A DNA stretch of 64,000 nt from Natronospira elongata (GTDB taxonomy: Bacteria > Pseudomonadota > Gammaproteobacteria > Natronospirales > Natronospiraceae): NCBI RefSeq assembly GCF_034931365.1, contig NZ_JAYGII010000015.1, positions 8,499 through 72,498 of the forward strand. The letters are read 5' to 3'. Of the stretch, positions 33,901 to 42,858 are shown in pieces. The notes under the pieces were generated by a model. It saw nothing but the letters and a program-made list of their open reading frames with translations, was not told where the DNA came from and did no database searches. The position numbers and the translations under genes were made by a program. Position 1 is the stretch's first letter. The number at the start of each line of letters is the position of its first letter.

Positions 33901-34971
33901 TCAGCTGAACCATGGACCGATATCAAACAGGATCATCAGGCCGAGCACCACGATCCAGACGATGGTAATGGGAATGAACACCTTCCAGCCCAGACGCATG
34001 ATCTGATCATAGCGGTAGCGGGGGAAGGTAGCCCGGAACCACAGGAAGACGAACATGAAGAAGAAGGTCTTAACCGCGAACCAGGCGATACTGCTCTGGC
34101 CCAGGAATGTGTCACCAACAAGAGGGACACCCTGGAAAGGGCTCAACCAGCCGCCGAAGAAGAACAGCGCCGTCAGAGCCGAGATCAGGATCATGTTGGC
34201 ATATTCAGCCAGGAAGAAGATGGCAAAACCAGTGCCCGAATACTCCACATGGAAGCCGGCAACGATTTCGGACTCCCCTTCCGGCACATCAAACGGGGCT
34301 CGGTTGGTCTCGGCCACCCCGGAGATGAAATACACCACAAACAGGGGGAAGAGCGGAATCAGGAACCAATGCAGCACGCCCCCGTCCTGGCGCATGACAA
34401 TGTCATTGAGGTTCAGACTGCCCGCAGCCATGAGCACACCGACCAGGGCAAAACCCATGGCAATCTCATAAGCAACGATCTGCGCCGCCGAACGCATGGA
34501 GCCCAGGAAGGCGTACTTCGAGTTGGATGCCCAACCGGCCAGGATGACGCCGTAAACACTCAGGGAAGTGAGCGCCAGCAGATACAGCAGGCCGGCATTG
34601 ATATCGGCAATCACCATGCCGTCCTGGAAAGGAATCACCGCCCAGGCAGCGAAGGCCGGGGCAATGGACAGCAACGGCGCGATAACGAACAGGAAGCGGC
34701 TGGAATTGCTGGGAACAATGATTTCCTTGAGCACCAGCTTGATGACATCCGCAAACGGCTGCAGAAGCCCCCAGGGACCCACCCGGTTGGGGCCCATCCT
34801 GCCCTGCATGAAGCCAATCACCCGGCGCTCAGCGTAGGTGTAATAGGCCACCATGAGGATCAGGACCAGCAACAGGATGCCGATCTGGAAACTGGCGCTT
34901 AGCACCGTCTGCAGGGCCGGCGGCAAGGCCTCCCATTGTTCTATGAAGAAATCCGTCATCGCGCTCGTCAT
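33901..34971 (-). CDS. nuoH: NADH-quinone oxidoreductase subunit H
   Basis: The membrane subunit that forms the quinone-binding cavity with NuoB and NuoD (356 residues; ATG 34959 is an alternative start). Family motifs include YAERRVIGFMQGRMGPNRVGPWGLLQPFAD, GWASNSKYAFLGSMRSAAQ and the charged loop AETNRAPFDVPEGESEIVAGFHVEYSG. Eight or nine hydrophobic helices can be counted. Confidence 0.97.
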   Translation of the reverse strand: MTSAMTDFFIEQWEALPPALQTVLSASFQIGILLLVLILMVAYYTYAERRVIGFMQGRMGPNRVGPWGLLQPFADVIKLVLKEIIVPSNSSRFLFVIAPLLSIAPAFAAWAVIPFQDGMVIADINAGLLYLLALTSLSVYGVILAGWASNSKYAFLGSMRSAAQIVAYEIAMGFALVGVLMAAGSLNLNDIVMRQDGGVLHWFLIPLFPLFVVYFISGVAETNRAPFDVPEGESEIVAGFHVEYSGTGFAIFFLAEYANMILISALTALFFFGGWLSPFQGVPLVGDTFLGQSSIAWFAVKTFFFMFVFLWFRATFPRYRYDQIMRLGWKVFIPITIVWIVVLGLMILFDIGPWFS

Positions 34972-34993
34972 TCCTGTTATTCAGCCAGCCAAA

Positions 34994-37372
34994 TCAGGCT
35001 TTCTTGACCTCGATGGTGCCATGACGGGGGCCCAGCCCCCGGGTCAGCTCACTACCAGTGGGGACGACCACCGAACCGGCGGGCAACCCTTCGTCGATCA
35101 CCACTGGCAGTTCCCGTGCAGCACCGTTGGCACCGACGACCACATTGCCCTCGTCGGACACACCCAGCTTCTCGGCGTCCGCCGCTGACAGGCGAACGGC
35201 AATGCGACCATCCACCGTCCGCTGCAGGGGCTCGGCACGACGAACCAGGGGATCGCTGGCATAAATGGGCAGCTCACCCAAACGCCAATATCCCTTGGCC
35301 TGCGCTGCAGCAGTCAGCTTCACACTCCCCTGGGGGCGGGTATCCAGGGCCGGCTCACCGATTTCGGCATGGGCCTCGGCCAGTACCGTCTCGGCATCCA
35401 TCTGCTCGAAACCGTCCAGCTCGAAGACGCTGCCAAGAACACGGAGAACCTTCCAGGCAGGACGGGACTCGCCCACCGGATTGATGATCCCTGCCGTACT
35501 CTGCCACCGGCCCTCGATATTGACCCGGGTACCGAAACTCTCGGCATAGGTCCCCACGGGCAGGATCACATCGGCATATTCTTTCAGGGCCGGGGTGTAG
35601 TAACTGGCCATGGCCACCACCATCGGCGCTTCAGCCAATGCCTTGGCGGCTGCGGCACTGTCCCAGGCTTCACGCTCCGGCTCACAATTCAGCAACAGAT
35701 AGGCCTTGCGCGGCTGCTCGAAAACCGCTCGGGCATCGAGACCGGGCTGACCCAGACCTTGACCGCCGGGACCACGATGAGGCAGCACACCAGCCAGCCA
35801 GGCGGCGGGCGCGTTGCCCCCTTCCGGCAGGTGGCCGAGAGTCGCGCCGCTCAGGGCGGCAATGGCATCTGCCAGGGCCTGCAACTCCGACCACTGGGGA
35901 TGGGAGCGGGCCAGCGGGCCCAGCAACACCAGTTTCCTGTCGCCCTCGGCGATGGCATCGGCGATGGCCTTGGCTTCCTCACCGACTTTGGCCTTCTCGG
36001 CCAATGCAAACACTGGCTCGGGCAGGGACTTACCGAGCTTGCTCGCCACTGCCGCGGCCACCTCGGCCAGGCCGTCAACCATCTTCGAGCCACCGGTCAC
36101 CAGAGAGGCGGAAACCGGGAACAGAAACTCATAATCCGCCGGATTGACGAAGCTCACCCGCGAACCGGCGAGAGCCGCCTTGCGCAATCGATGCGCCAGC
36201 ATCGGCGCTTCCTTGCGGGTATTGGAACCCACCACAAGGGCAGCATCCAGTTTTTCAATATCGGCAATCTTCATGCCCAGACCGGGCATCCGCGATTCGA
36301 TATCATCGCTGCGAAAATCACCCTGCCCCAGGCGATGATCGAGATTGTTGGAACCCAACCCCCTGACCAGACGCTGGAACAGGAACAGCTCTTCCAGACT
36401 GGCGCTCGCACCTGCCAGGGCGCCAAGCTGCTCACCACCATCACGCTGGATGATGTCGCGCAGACCGTTGGCTGCGGCCTCAATGGCCTCATCCCAACCG
36501 GCTTCGCGCAGTTCGCCGCCTTCCCGAATCATGGGCTGGCGAACGCGTTCATCGCTGTAGATCCCTTCACAGCTGAAGCGGTCCCGGTCGGCCATCCAGG
36601 TTTCGTTGATGGATTCGTTTTCCCGCGGCACCGCCCGAAGGAAATCACCCCGGAGGGTATGGGCATAAAAGTTACTGCCCACCGGATCATGAGGCGAGAC
36701 CGCTTCATGCTGGGTCATTTCCCAGGAGCGGCCACGGAAACGGAAGGGCTTGTTGTTGAGCGCACCCACCGGGCAAAGATCGATCACATTGCCGGACAGC
36801 TCATGGTCCACGGTCCGCTGGATATAGGTACCGATGCGCATGTTCTCACCACGCCCGGTCGCGCCCAGCTCCTTGAAACCGCCCACTTCCTCGGTGAAGC
36901 GAACACAACGGGTGCAGTGAATGCAACGCGTCATGTCGGTGGAAATTAGTGGGCCCAGGTCGGGGTCCTGAACCACCCGCTTGCTTTCCGTATAGCGGGA
37001 AATATCACGACCGAAGCCCAGGGCCAGATCCTGAAGCTCACACTCACCACCCTGGTCGCAAATGGGGCAATCCAGCGGGTGGTTGATGAGCAAAAACTCC
37101 ATGGTGTTCTTCTGCGCCGACAACGCCTTGGACGAGTGCGTGAAAACCTTCATGCCCTCCCCAATGGGAGTGGCACAGGCAGGCATGGGCTTCGGCGCCT
37201 TCTCCACTTCCACCAGGCACATGCGGCAGTTGGCCGCAACCGACAGCTTACGGTGATAGCAGAAGCGCGGGATGCGCTCACCGTACTGGTCAGCCACCTC
37301 GATGACCATCTGGCCTTTCCGGCCTTCCACCGGCTTGCCGTTGATTTCAAACTTGACGGTGTCGTCACTCAT
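34994..37372 (-). CDS. nuoG: NADH-quinone oxidoreductase subunit G
   Basis: The large iron-sulfur subunit of complex I (792 residues from ATG 37372). The N1b [2Fe-2S] ligands are in RFCYHRKLSVAANCRMCLVE and PACATP. The N5 motif is HPLDCPICDQGGECELQD. The N4 cluster ligands are CIHCTRCVRF with DLCPVGAL. A molybdopterin-oxidoreductase-like domain without active-site ligands fills the rest. The extra N7 cluster of E. coli NuoG is absent: the stretch reads SPHDPVGSN where E. coli has cysteines. Confidence 0.96.
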   Translation of the reverse strand: MSDDTVKFEINGKPVEGRKGQMVIEVADQYGERIPRFCYHRKLSVAANCRMCLVEVEKAPKPMPACATPIGEGMKVFTHSSKALSAQKNTMEFLLINHPLDCPICDQGGECELQDLALGFGRDISRYTESKRVVQDPDLGPLISTDMTRCIHCTRCVRFTEEVGGFKELGATGRGENMRIGTYIQRTVDHELSGNVIDLCPVGALNNKPFRFRGRSWEMTQHEAVSPHDPVGSNFYAHTLRGDFLRAVPRENESINETWMADRDRFSCEGIYSDERVRQPMIREGGELREAGWDEAIEAAANGLRDIIQRDGGEQLGALAGASASLEELFLFQRLVRGLGSNNLDHRLGQGDFRSDDIESRMPGLGMKIADIEKLDAALVVGSNTRKEAPMLAHRLRKAALAGSRVSFVNPADYEFLFPVSASLVTGGSKMVDGLAEVAAAVASKLGKSLPEPVFALAEKAKVGEEAKAIADAIAEGDRKLVLLGPLARSHPQWSELQALADAIAALSGATLGHLPEGGNAPAAWLAGVLPHRGPGGQGLGQPGLDARAVFEQPRKAYLLLNCEPEREAWDSAAAAKALAEAPMVVAMASYYTPALKEYADVILPVGTYAESFGTRVNIEGRWQSTAGIINPVGESRPAWKVLRVLGSVFELDGFEQMDAETVLAEAHAEIGEPALDTRPQGSVKLTAAAQAKGYWRLGELPIYASDPLVRRAEPLQRTVDGRIAVRLSAADAEKLGVSDEGNVVVGANGAARELPVVIDEGLPAGSVVVPTGSELTRGLGPRHGTIEVKKA

Positions 37373-37431
37373 ATCCGTTCGCATCTATACAGGGACCCGT
37401 TGCATTGAGCGGGTCAGGCACTCTTTATGGT

Positions 37432-38760
37432 TCAGACCGCAAAACCCATGTTGTGCGGCCCGGCCTCGGGCAGGGCCGGACGAGCCGGACCCACCATGGG
37501 GCGGCCGTTCTCAACCAGATACTCGAATTCGTCACGGAAGCGGTCCAGGAAGCTCTTGACCGGCATGGCCGCTGCATCACCCAGAGCACAGATGGTGTGC
37601 CCCATGATGCCGTTGGCGGCACTCTCCAGCAGCTCCAGGTCCGAGGGACGCCCCTGCCCCGCCAGCATCCGCCGCAGCACCCGGTTCAACCAGCCGGTGC
37701 CTTCACGACAGGGCGTGCACTGCCCACAGGACTCGGCGAAGTAGAAGCGAGAAATGCATTCAAGGGCACGAACCATGCAGGTACTGTCATCCATGATGAT
37801 AACCGCACCGGAGCCCAGCATGGAGCCTGCTTCCTGCACGGATTCATAATCCATGTTCGCTTTCAGCATGTCCTCGCCACGAACAACCGGCACCGACGAG
37901 CCGCCGGGGATAACCGCTTTCAGCTTTCGACCATCGCGAATGCCGCCAGCCATCTCCAGCAGGTCCTTGAACGGTGTCCCCAGGGGAATCTCGAAGTTAC
38001 CCGGCTTGCTTACATGACCGCTGACCGAGAAGCACTTGAGCCCGCCACTCTTTTCGGTACCGAATGCCTTGAACCAGTCCGCGCCATTGCGAATGATGTC
38101 CGGGACCTGGGCAAAGGACTCCGTGTTATTGACCGTGGTGGGCTGACCATACAGGCCTTTCTGGGCCGGAAACGGGGGCTTGAATCGGGGCAGGCCCTTC
38201 TTCCCTTCCAGGGAATCAAGCAACGCCGTCTCTTCACCACAGATATAGGCACCAGCGCCGAGATGATCGTAAAGATCGAAATTCACGCCGGAGCCAAAAA
38301 TATTCTTGCCCAGGAGCCCAGCCTCGTAGGCTTCCTTGAGCGCATCGACGAAGCGTCGATAGGGCTCATGCTCGAACTCGCCCCGGATGTAGTTGTAGCC
38401 CACGGTAGCGCCCATGGCATAGCCACCGATGGCCATGCCCTCGATCACGGCGTGGGGGTTGTAACGAAGGATATCCCGGTCCTTGCAGGTCCCGGGCTCA
38501 CTTTCATCCGAGTTACAGACTACATACTTCTGCCCCTGAAAATCCCGAGGCATGAAGCTCCACTTGAGACCGGTGGGGAAACCTGCCCCACCCCGCCCGC
38601 GGAGACCGGAGGCCTTGACCTCCTCAACCACATCCTCGGGCGAGATCTTCTCCTTCAGGATCTTTTTCCAGGCCTCATAACCACCCAGCTTGAGATAGGT
38701 CTCAAGACTGTATGGCTTGTCGTGGCCCAGCGTCTTGTAGCAGATCGAGGTATCCGACAT
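37432..38760 (-). CDS. nuoF: NADH-quinone oxidoreductase subunit F
   Basis: The subunit that binds FMN and NADH and carries the N3 [4Fe-4S] cluster (442 residues). The nucleotide-binding glycine loop is GLRGRGGAGFPTGLKW. FMN contacts are in CNSDESEPGTCKDR. N3 ligands are in ESCGQCTPCREGTGW, with a fourth Cys in GHTICALGDAAA. It lies 5 bases after nuoE. Confidence 0.98.
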   Translation of the reverse strand: MSDTSICYKTLGHDKPYSLETYLKLGGYEAWKKILKEKISPEDVVEEVKASGLRGRGGAGFPTGLKWSFMPRDFQGQKYVVCNSDESEPGTCKDRDILRYNPHAVIEGMAIGGYAMGATVGYNYIRGEFEHEPYRRFVDALKEAYEAGLLGKNIFGSGVNFDLYDHLGAGAYICGEETALLDSLEGKKGLPRFKPPFPAQKGLYGQPTTVNNTESFAQVPDIIRNGADWFKAFGTEKSGGLKCFSVSGHVSKPGNFEIPLGTPFKDLLEMAGGIRDGRKLKAVIPGGSSVPVVRGEDMLKANMDYESVQEAGSMLGSGAVIIMDDSTCMVRALECISRFYFAESCGQCTPCREGTGWLNRVLRRMLAGQGRPSDLELLESAANGIMGHTICALGDAAAMPVKSFLDRFRDEFEYLVENGRPMVGPARPALPEAGPHNMGFAV

Positions 38761-38765
38761 CCCAC

Positions 38766-39266
38766 TTACTCCAGGGAATCGATGATCTTGTCCACCTTCT
38801 CGATGGTCAGATCTTCGTGGTATTCGTGGTTAACCATCATCATGGGCGCACCCTTGCAGGCAGCCAGACACTCTTCCTCACACTTGAGAAAGACGCGGCC
38901 GTCTTCCGTGGTCTGGCCAACCTTGACGCCCAGCTTGTTCTCTACATGCTCCACGATCTGATCAGAGCCATTGAGCATGCAACTGATATTGGTGCAGATG
39001 GAAATCTTGTTGCGACCCACCGGCTTGGTTTCGAACATGGAATAGAAGGTGGCTACCTCATAGACATCAATGGGTGGAAGCTGAAGATGATCCGCCACCG
39101 CATCCATCCATTCCTCGGTGAGATAACCACCGTTGTGATGCTGTGCTTCACGCAGGGCGTCAAGTACCGCCGAGCGCTGCTGCCCTTCGGGATACTTGGC
39201 AATGCAGCGATCAATATAGGCCCGCATGTCCTCGGGCAGGAATTCCTTGGTGGCCTTGTACTTCAC
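38766..39266 (-). CDS. nuoE: NADH-quinone oxidoreductase subunit E
   Basis: A thioredoxin-fold subunit with the N1a [2Fe-2S] cluster (166 residues). Ligands are in ICTNISCMLNG and EECLAACKGAP. The N-terminal helical part contains RSAVLDALREAQHHNGGYLTEEWMDAVA, and the family motif VYEVATFYSMF is present. ATG 39266 overlaps the nuoD stop by four bases (ATGA). Confidence 0.97.
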   Translation of the reverse strand: MKYKATKEFLPEDMRAYIDRCIAKYPEGQQRSAVLDALREAQHHNGGYLTEEWMDAVADHLQLPPIDVYEVATFYSMFETKPVGRNKISICTNISCMLNGSDQIVEHVENKLGVKVGQTTEDGRVFLKCEEECLAACKGAPMMMVNHEYHEDLTIEKVDKIIDSLE

Positions 39267-40516
39267 CGGTCAATCTCCCCGAAAACGATATCCTGTGTAC
39301 CAATCACGGCGACCAGGTCCGCCAGCATATGGCCCCGGCACATTTCATCCATGGCAGCCAGGTGGGCAAAGCCCGATGCGCGAATCTTCACCCGATAGGG
39401 CTTATTGGCGCCGTCAGAGACCAGGTAGATACCAAACTCGCCCTTGGGCTGCTCCACCGCAGCGTAGACCTCTCCCTCGGGCAAGACATAGCCCTCGGTG
39501 AAGAGCTTGAAGTGGTGGATCAGCGCTTCCATGCTTTCCTTCATTTCCCAGCGCTTGGGCGGGGCGACCTTGTGATCATCCACGATCACCGGCCCGGGAT
39601 TCTCACGCAGCCACTTGATGCATTGCTTGGCGATCTTGGCTGACTGACGCATCTCCTCGATGCGCACCAGATAGCGGTCGTAACAGTCACCATTGGCGCC
39701 TACGGGAATCTGGAAATCCAGACGGTCATAAACTTCATAGGGCTGCTTCTTGCGCAGATCCCACTCAATGCCGGAGCCACGCAGCATGGGGCCGGAGAAG
39801 CCCAGCTGCAGAGCGCGCTCCGGGCTTACTTCGGCAATACCAACGGTACGCTGCTTCCAGATCCGGTTATCGGTCAGCAGGGTCTCATACTGATCAACGC
39901 AACCCGGAAAGCGATCAACGAAATCCTCGATGAAATCCAGCAGGGAACCTTCCCGTACCTCGTTACGGCGATCCACGTCCTTCTTGCTGCGCCACTTGGA
40001 ATAATCGTACTTGGGCATGCTGTCGGGCAGATCACGATAGACACCGCCCGGACGGTAGTAAGCGGCGTGCATGCGAGCACCGGAGACCGCCTCGTACATA
40101 TCCATAATGTCTTCCCGCTCGCGGAAGGCGTAGAGGAAGACCGTCATGGCGCCGATATCGAGGCCATGAGCACCAATCCAGAGCAAGTGATTGGCAATCC
40201 GGGTCAACTCATCGTAGAGCACACGAATGTACTGGGCGCGAATGGGGGCCTCGATACCCATCAGTTTTTCGATGGCCATCACATAGGCATGCTCATTGCA
40301 CATCATGGACACGTAGTCGAGACGGTCCATGTAGCCGATGCTGTGATTGTAGGGCTTGTTCTCGGCCAGCTTCTCGGTCGCCCGGTGCAGCAAGCCGATA
40401 TGGGGATCAACGCGGCGGATGACCTCCCCTTCCATCTCCAGGATCAGCCGAAGCACACCGTGAGCCGCCGGGTGCTGCGGACCGAAGTTCATTGTGTAGC
40501 TTTGAATCTCAGGCAT
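39263..40516 (-). CDS. nuoD: NADH-quinone oxidoreductase subunit D
   Basis: The 49-kDa-type subunit lining the quinone site (417 residues from ATG 40516). Family landmarks are MNFGPQHPAAHGVLRL, IGLLHRATEKLAENKPYNHSIGYMDRLDYVSMM and FGFSGPMLRGSGI-like QLGFSGPMLRGSGIEWDLRK, and it ends near DIVFGEIDR. nuoC and nuoD are separate here, not fused as in E. coli. Its start overlaps nuoC by 8 bases. Confidence 0.97.
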   Translation of the reverse strand: MPEIQSYTMNFGPQHPAAHGVLRLILEMEGEVIRRVDPHIGLLHRATEKLAENKPYNHSIGYMDRLDYVSMMCNEHAYVMAIEKLMGIEAPIRAQYIRVLYDELTRIANHLLWIGAHGLDIGAMTVFLYAFREREDIMDMYEAVSGARMHAAYYRPGGVYRDLPDSMPKYDYSKWRSKKDVDRRNEVREGSLLDFIEDFVDRFPGCVDQYETLLTDNRIWKQRTVGIAEVSPERALQLGFSGPMLRGSGIEWDLRKKQPYEVYDRLDFQIPVGANGDCYDRYLVRIEEMRQSAKIAKQCIKWLRENPGPVIVDDHKVAPPKRWEMKESMEALIHHFKLFTEGYVLPEGEVYAAVEQPKGEFGIYLVSDGANKPYRVKIRASGFAHLAAMDEMCRGHMLADLVAVIGTQDIVFGEIDR

Positions 40517-41222
40517 CGCGGGACGACTCCTTGAAGCCTTCCACGTACTGGTGATCTTCACGGATCACCTTGGGCACCGTGGTACGGGGTTCGATGGAAA
40601 CCGGCTGATAGACCACGCGCCGCTTTTCCGGGTCGTAACGTACTTCGACGTTGCCGATCAGGGGGAAGTCCTTGCGGAAGGGATGACCGACAAAGCCGTA
40701 ATCCGTGAGAATCCTTCTCAGATCCGGATGCCCCTTGAAGAGGATTCCGAAGAGATCGAAGGTCTCCCGTTCAAACCAGTTCGCACCACTCCAGATTTCG
40801 CAAACCGAATCAATGACCGGCGGATCCTGAGGCGGGCACCAGCACCGAAGACGCAGCCGCTGATTTCGGGACACGGACAGCAGGTGGTAAACCACCGCGA
40901 AGCGCTTTTCCATGTCATCGGCTTCGTCGGCAGAGGCAAAAGCGTGAGTGGCAGTGCGCTCCACCCCACGGCTAAAGCCCATGGAGGTACTCTTGTCGGT
41001 AGCCCACTGACTCTTGCCATAGGCAAGATAGTCGACTCCACATACATCCATGGCCTGTTCGAAATTGAAAGGCTTTTCGTCCCTGAGAGCGCGACAGACT
41101 TCCAGCAAATCCTCCGGCGCCACCTCGTAGGTGAGCTCACCGGCGTGGCTGTCCACGCGCTTCAGTTTGTCGCCGAAACGGTCCGTAACCGCCTCGTGCA
41201 GGGAATCAATCCACTTGCTCAT
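40509..41222 (-). CDS. nuoC: NADH-quinone oxidoreductase subunit C
   Basis: The 30-kDa-type subunit of the complex I peripheral arm (237 residues from ATG 41222, MSKWIDSLHEAVTDRFG). Family signature: ANWFERETFDLFGILFKGHPDLRRILTDYGFVGHPFRKDFPLIG. The longer upstream frame runs through nuoB and is rejected. Located between nuoB and nuoD. Confidence 0.97.
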   Translation of the reverse strand: MSKWIDSLHEAVTDRFGDKLKRVDSHAGELTYEVAPEDLLEVCRALRDEKPFNFEQAMDVCGVDYLAYGKSQWATDKSTSMGFSRGVERTATHAFASADEADDMEKRFAVVYHLLSVSRNQRLRLRCWCPPQDPPVIDSVCEIWSGANWFERETFDLFGILFKGHPDLRRILTDYGFVGHPFRKDFPLIGNVEVRYDPEKRRVVYQPVSIEPRTTVPKVIREDHQYVEGFKESSRDA

Positions 41223-41235
41223 GATAGCGACCTGA

Positions 41236-41715
41236 TCAGCGGGCGATGGTGTTGGTACGTCGAATCTTGTTCTGCAGCTGAATGATGCCGTACAGCAACT
41301 GCTCGGCGGACGGCGGACATCCGGGGACATAAATATCCACCGGAACAACTCGGTCACAGCCGCGGGTTACTGCATAGGAGTAGTGATAATAGCCGCCACC
41401 GTTGGCGCAGGACCCCATGGAGATCACCCAGCGGGGCTCGGCCATCTGGTCATAGACCTTGCGCAGCGCGGGGGCCATCTTGTTACACAGAGTGCCGGCA
41501 ACGATCATCACGTCCGACTGCCTGGGACTCGGCCGGAAGAGCACTCCAAAACGGTCCATGTCATAACGGGCGGCGCCGGCATGCATCATTTCCACTGCAC
41601 AGCAGGCCAGACCGAATGTCATGGGCCACATGGAACCGGTACGAGCCCAGTTGTAGAGCTTGTCAACCGAGGTGGTGACAAAGCCGCGTTCCATTACGCC
41701 GTTTTCTACTCCCAT
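41236..41715 (-). CDS. nuoB: NADH-quinone oxidoreductase subunit B
   Basis: Carries cluster N2, the last iron-sulfur centre before quinone (159 residues from ATG 41715). The adjacent cysteine pair is in TFGLACCAVEMM; the other ligands are in SMGSCANGGGYYHYSYA and YVPGCPPSAEQLLYG. It overlaps the end of nuoA by 10 bases. Confidence 0.97.
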   Translation of the reverse strand: MGVENGVMERGFVTTSVDKLYNWARTGSMWPMTFGLACCAVEMMHAGAARYDMDRFGVLFRPSPRQSDVMIVAGTLCNKMAPALRKVYDQMAEPRWVISMGSCANGGGYYHYSYAVTRGCDRVVPVDIYVPGCPPSAEQLLYGIIQLQNKIRRTNTIAR

Positions 41716-42062
41716 TCCAGCGCACCTTTCTTCCACTCATAAATGAAGCCGACAACAAGCACGGCAAGGAAGATCATCATGGCCAGGAAACCGAACATGC
41801 CGATCCCGTCCAGGGCCACGGCCCAGGGAAAGAGGAAAGCGATTTCCAGGTCAAAGATAATGAACAGGATGGCCACCAGGTAATAGCGGACATCAAATTT
41901 CATGCGGGTGTCTTCGAAGGCCTCGAAGCCACACTCATAGGGAGAGTTTTTCTCGGCGTCGGGATTCTGCGGGCCGAGGATGACCCCCACCAGCAGCAGC
42001 ACCACACCAAGCCCCGTGGAGATTCCCAGAAAGATAAGGATGGGGATGTAATTTTCCAGCAT
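41706..42062 (-). CDS. nuoA: NADH-quinone oxidoreductase subunit A
   Basis: A three-helix membrane subunit of complex I and first gene of the operon (118 residues from ATG 42062, MLENYIPILIFLGIS). The conserved loop PYECGFEAFEDTRMKFDVRYYLVAILFIIFDLEIAFLFPW, with its Cys, Glu and Asp, is intact. The gene follows tRNA-Leu and its hairpin by about 200 bases, which must contain the nuo promoter; I could not single it out. Confidence 0.97.
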   Translation of the reverse strand: MLENYIPILIFLGISTGLGVVLLLVGVILGPQNPDAEKNSPYECGFEAFEDTRMKFDVRYYLVAILFIIFDLEIAFLFPWAVALDGIGMFGFLAMMIFLAVLVVGFIYEWKKGALEWE

Positions 42063-42261
42063 GTTCCCGCGTCCCAGAGTCAGATGAAGGGGCTTATAGC
42101 TGAAGGCAGCAAAAACTACCTGCTTCAGCCCCGGGTAACCTTGACCCAGGTCAACCAGCACAGGAACCCGGGTGGATCCGGGTTCGGCTGATGGCCCTGA
42201 ACTGGCGCCGCGGGTCGATCCATTGGGGCATCCCTTCAGGATCTTCCCTTGGCTCTTGCAG

Positions 42262-42286
42262 AAACCGCCCGGAGTTCGGGCGGCTT
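42262..42286 (-). terminator. Terminator after tRNA-Leu
   Basis: Minus strand stem GCCGCCCG-AACT-CCGGGCGGT followed by TTCT, nine bases past the tRNA 3' end. The T-tract is short. Confidence 0.65.
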
Positions 42287-42294
42287 CCTGGAAA

Positions 42295-42381
42295 TGGTGC
42301 CGAAGGCCGGACTCGAACCGGCACGGCCGTTAGGCCACTGCCCCCTCAAGACAGCGTGTCTACCAATTCCACCACTTCGGC
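42295..42381 (-). tRNA. tRNA-Leu (anticodon GAG)
   Basis: An 87-nt class II tRNA with encoded CCA. Acceptor GCCGAAG/CTTCGGC, D-arm GTGGTGGAATTGGTAGACAC, anticodon region TCTTGAGGG, a long variable arm (TGGCCTAACGGCCG) and T-arm GCCGG-TTCGAGT-CCGGC. It is the counterpart of leuU beside secG in E. coli. Confidence 0.97.
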
Positions 42382-42428
42382 ATTTACTCTTGCTGGCTCA
42401 CTGAGACAGGGTCTCAACGAAGGCCCGA

Positions 42429-42437
42429 ATTCTAGCA
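42429..42437 (-). promoter_or_regulatory. Candidate extended -10 promoter for tRNA-Leu
   Basis: Minus strand TGC-TAGAAT, about 48 bases before the tRNA 5' end and downstream of the secG stop. No convincing -35. Confidence 0.4.
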
Positions 42438-42473
42438 TGTTCGGACCGATTCAGGCACCCCTGATACAGCCTT

Positions 42474-42845
42474 TCAGTGACTATCCGGGGGCGGCAGATC
42501 CAGCTCGTCTTCATCGCGCTCGTTCTCGTCTTCCTCATCTTCGGGAACAAGCTCTTCCTGCAACTGCGGTACCGGCTCGATCCGCTCAAGCAGGGAACCA
42601 GGCTCACCCACATCACGGGCAGCAATCCAGGCCAGCGCCGTGCTGTTAAGCATGAACACCGCCGCCAACACCGCCGTCAGACGACTGAGAAAGCTGGCCG
42701 CGCCACGAGCACCAAACACGGTACCCGAAGAACCGGCACCAAAGGCGGCACCCGCATTGGCACCCTGCCCTTGCTGAAGAAGAACGGCCACGATGATGAC
42801 GATGGCCACGATCACATGAAGCACTAGCAAAGCGCTGATAAGCAT
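42474..42845 (-). CDS. secG: Preprotein translocase subunit SecG
   Basis: An inner-membrane subunit of the SecYEG channel (123 residues from ATG 42845). Two hydrophobic helices (ALLVLHVIVAIVIIVAVLLQQGQG and RLTAVLAAVFMLNSTALAWIA) flank the conserved cytosolic loop GANAGAAFGAGSSGTVFGARG. The C-terminus is a long acidic tail (PEDEEDENERDEDELDL), which is common in gammaproteobacterial SecG. The gene starts 13 bases after tpiA. Confidence 0.95.
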   Translation of the reverse strand: MLISALLVLHVIVAIVIIVAVLLQQGQGANAGAAFGAGSSGTVFGARGAASFLSRLTAVLAAVFMLNSTALAWIAARDVGEPGSLLERIEPVPQLQEELVPEDEEDENERDEDELDLPPPDSH

Positions 42846-42858
42846 GTCGAATTCCAGA

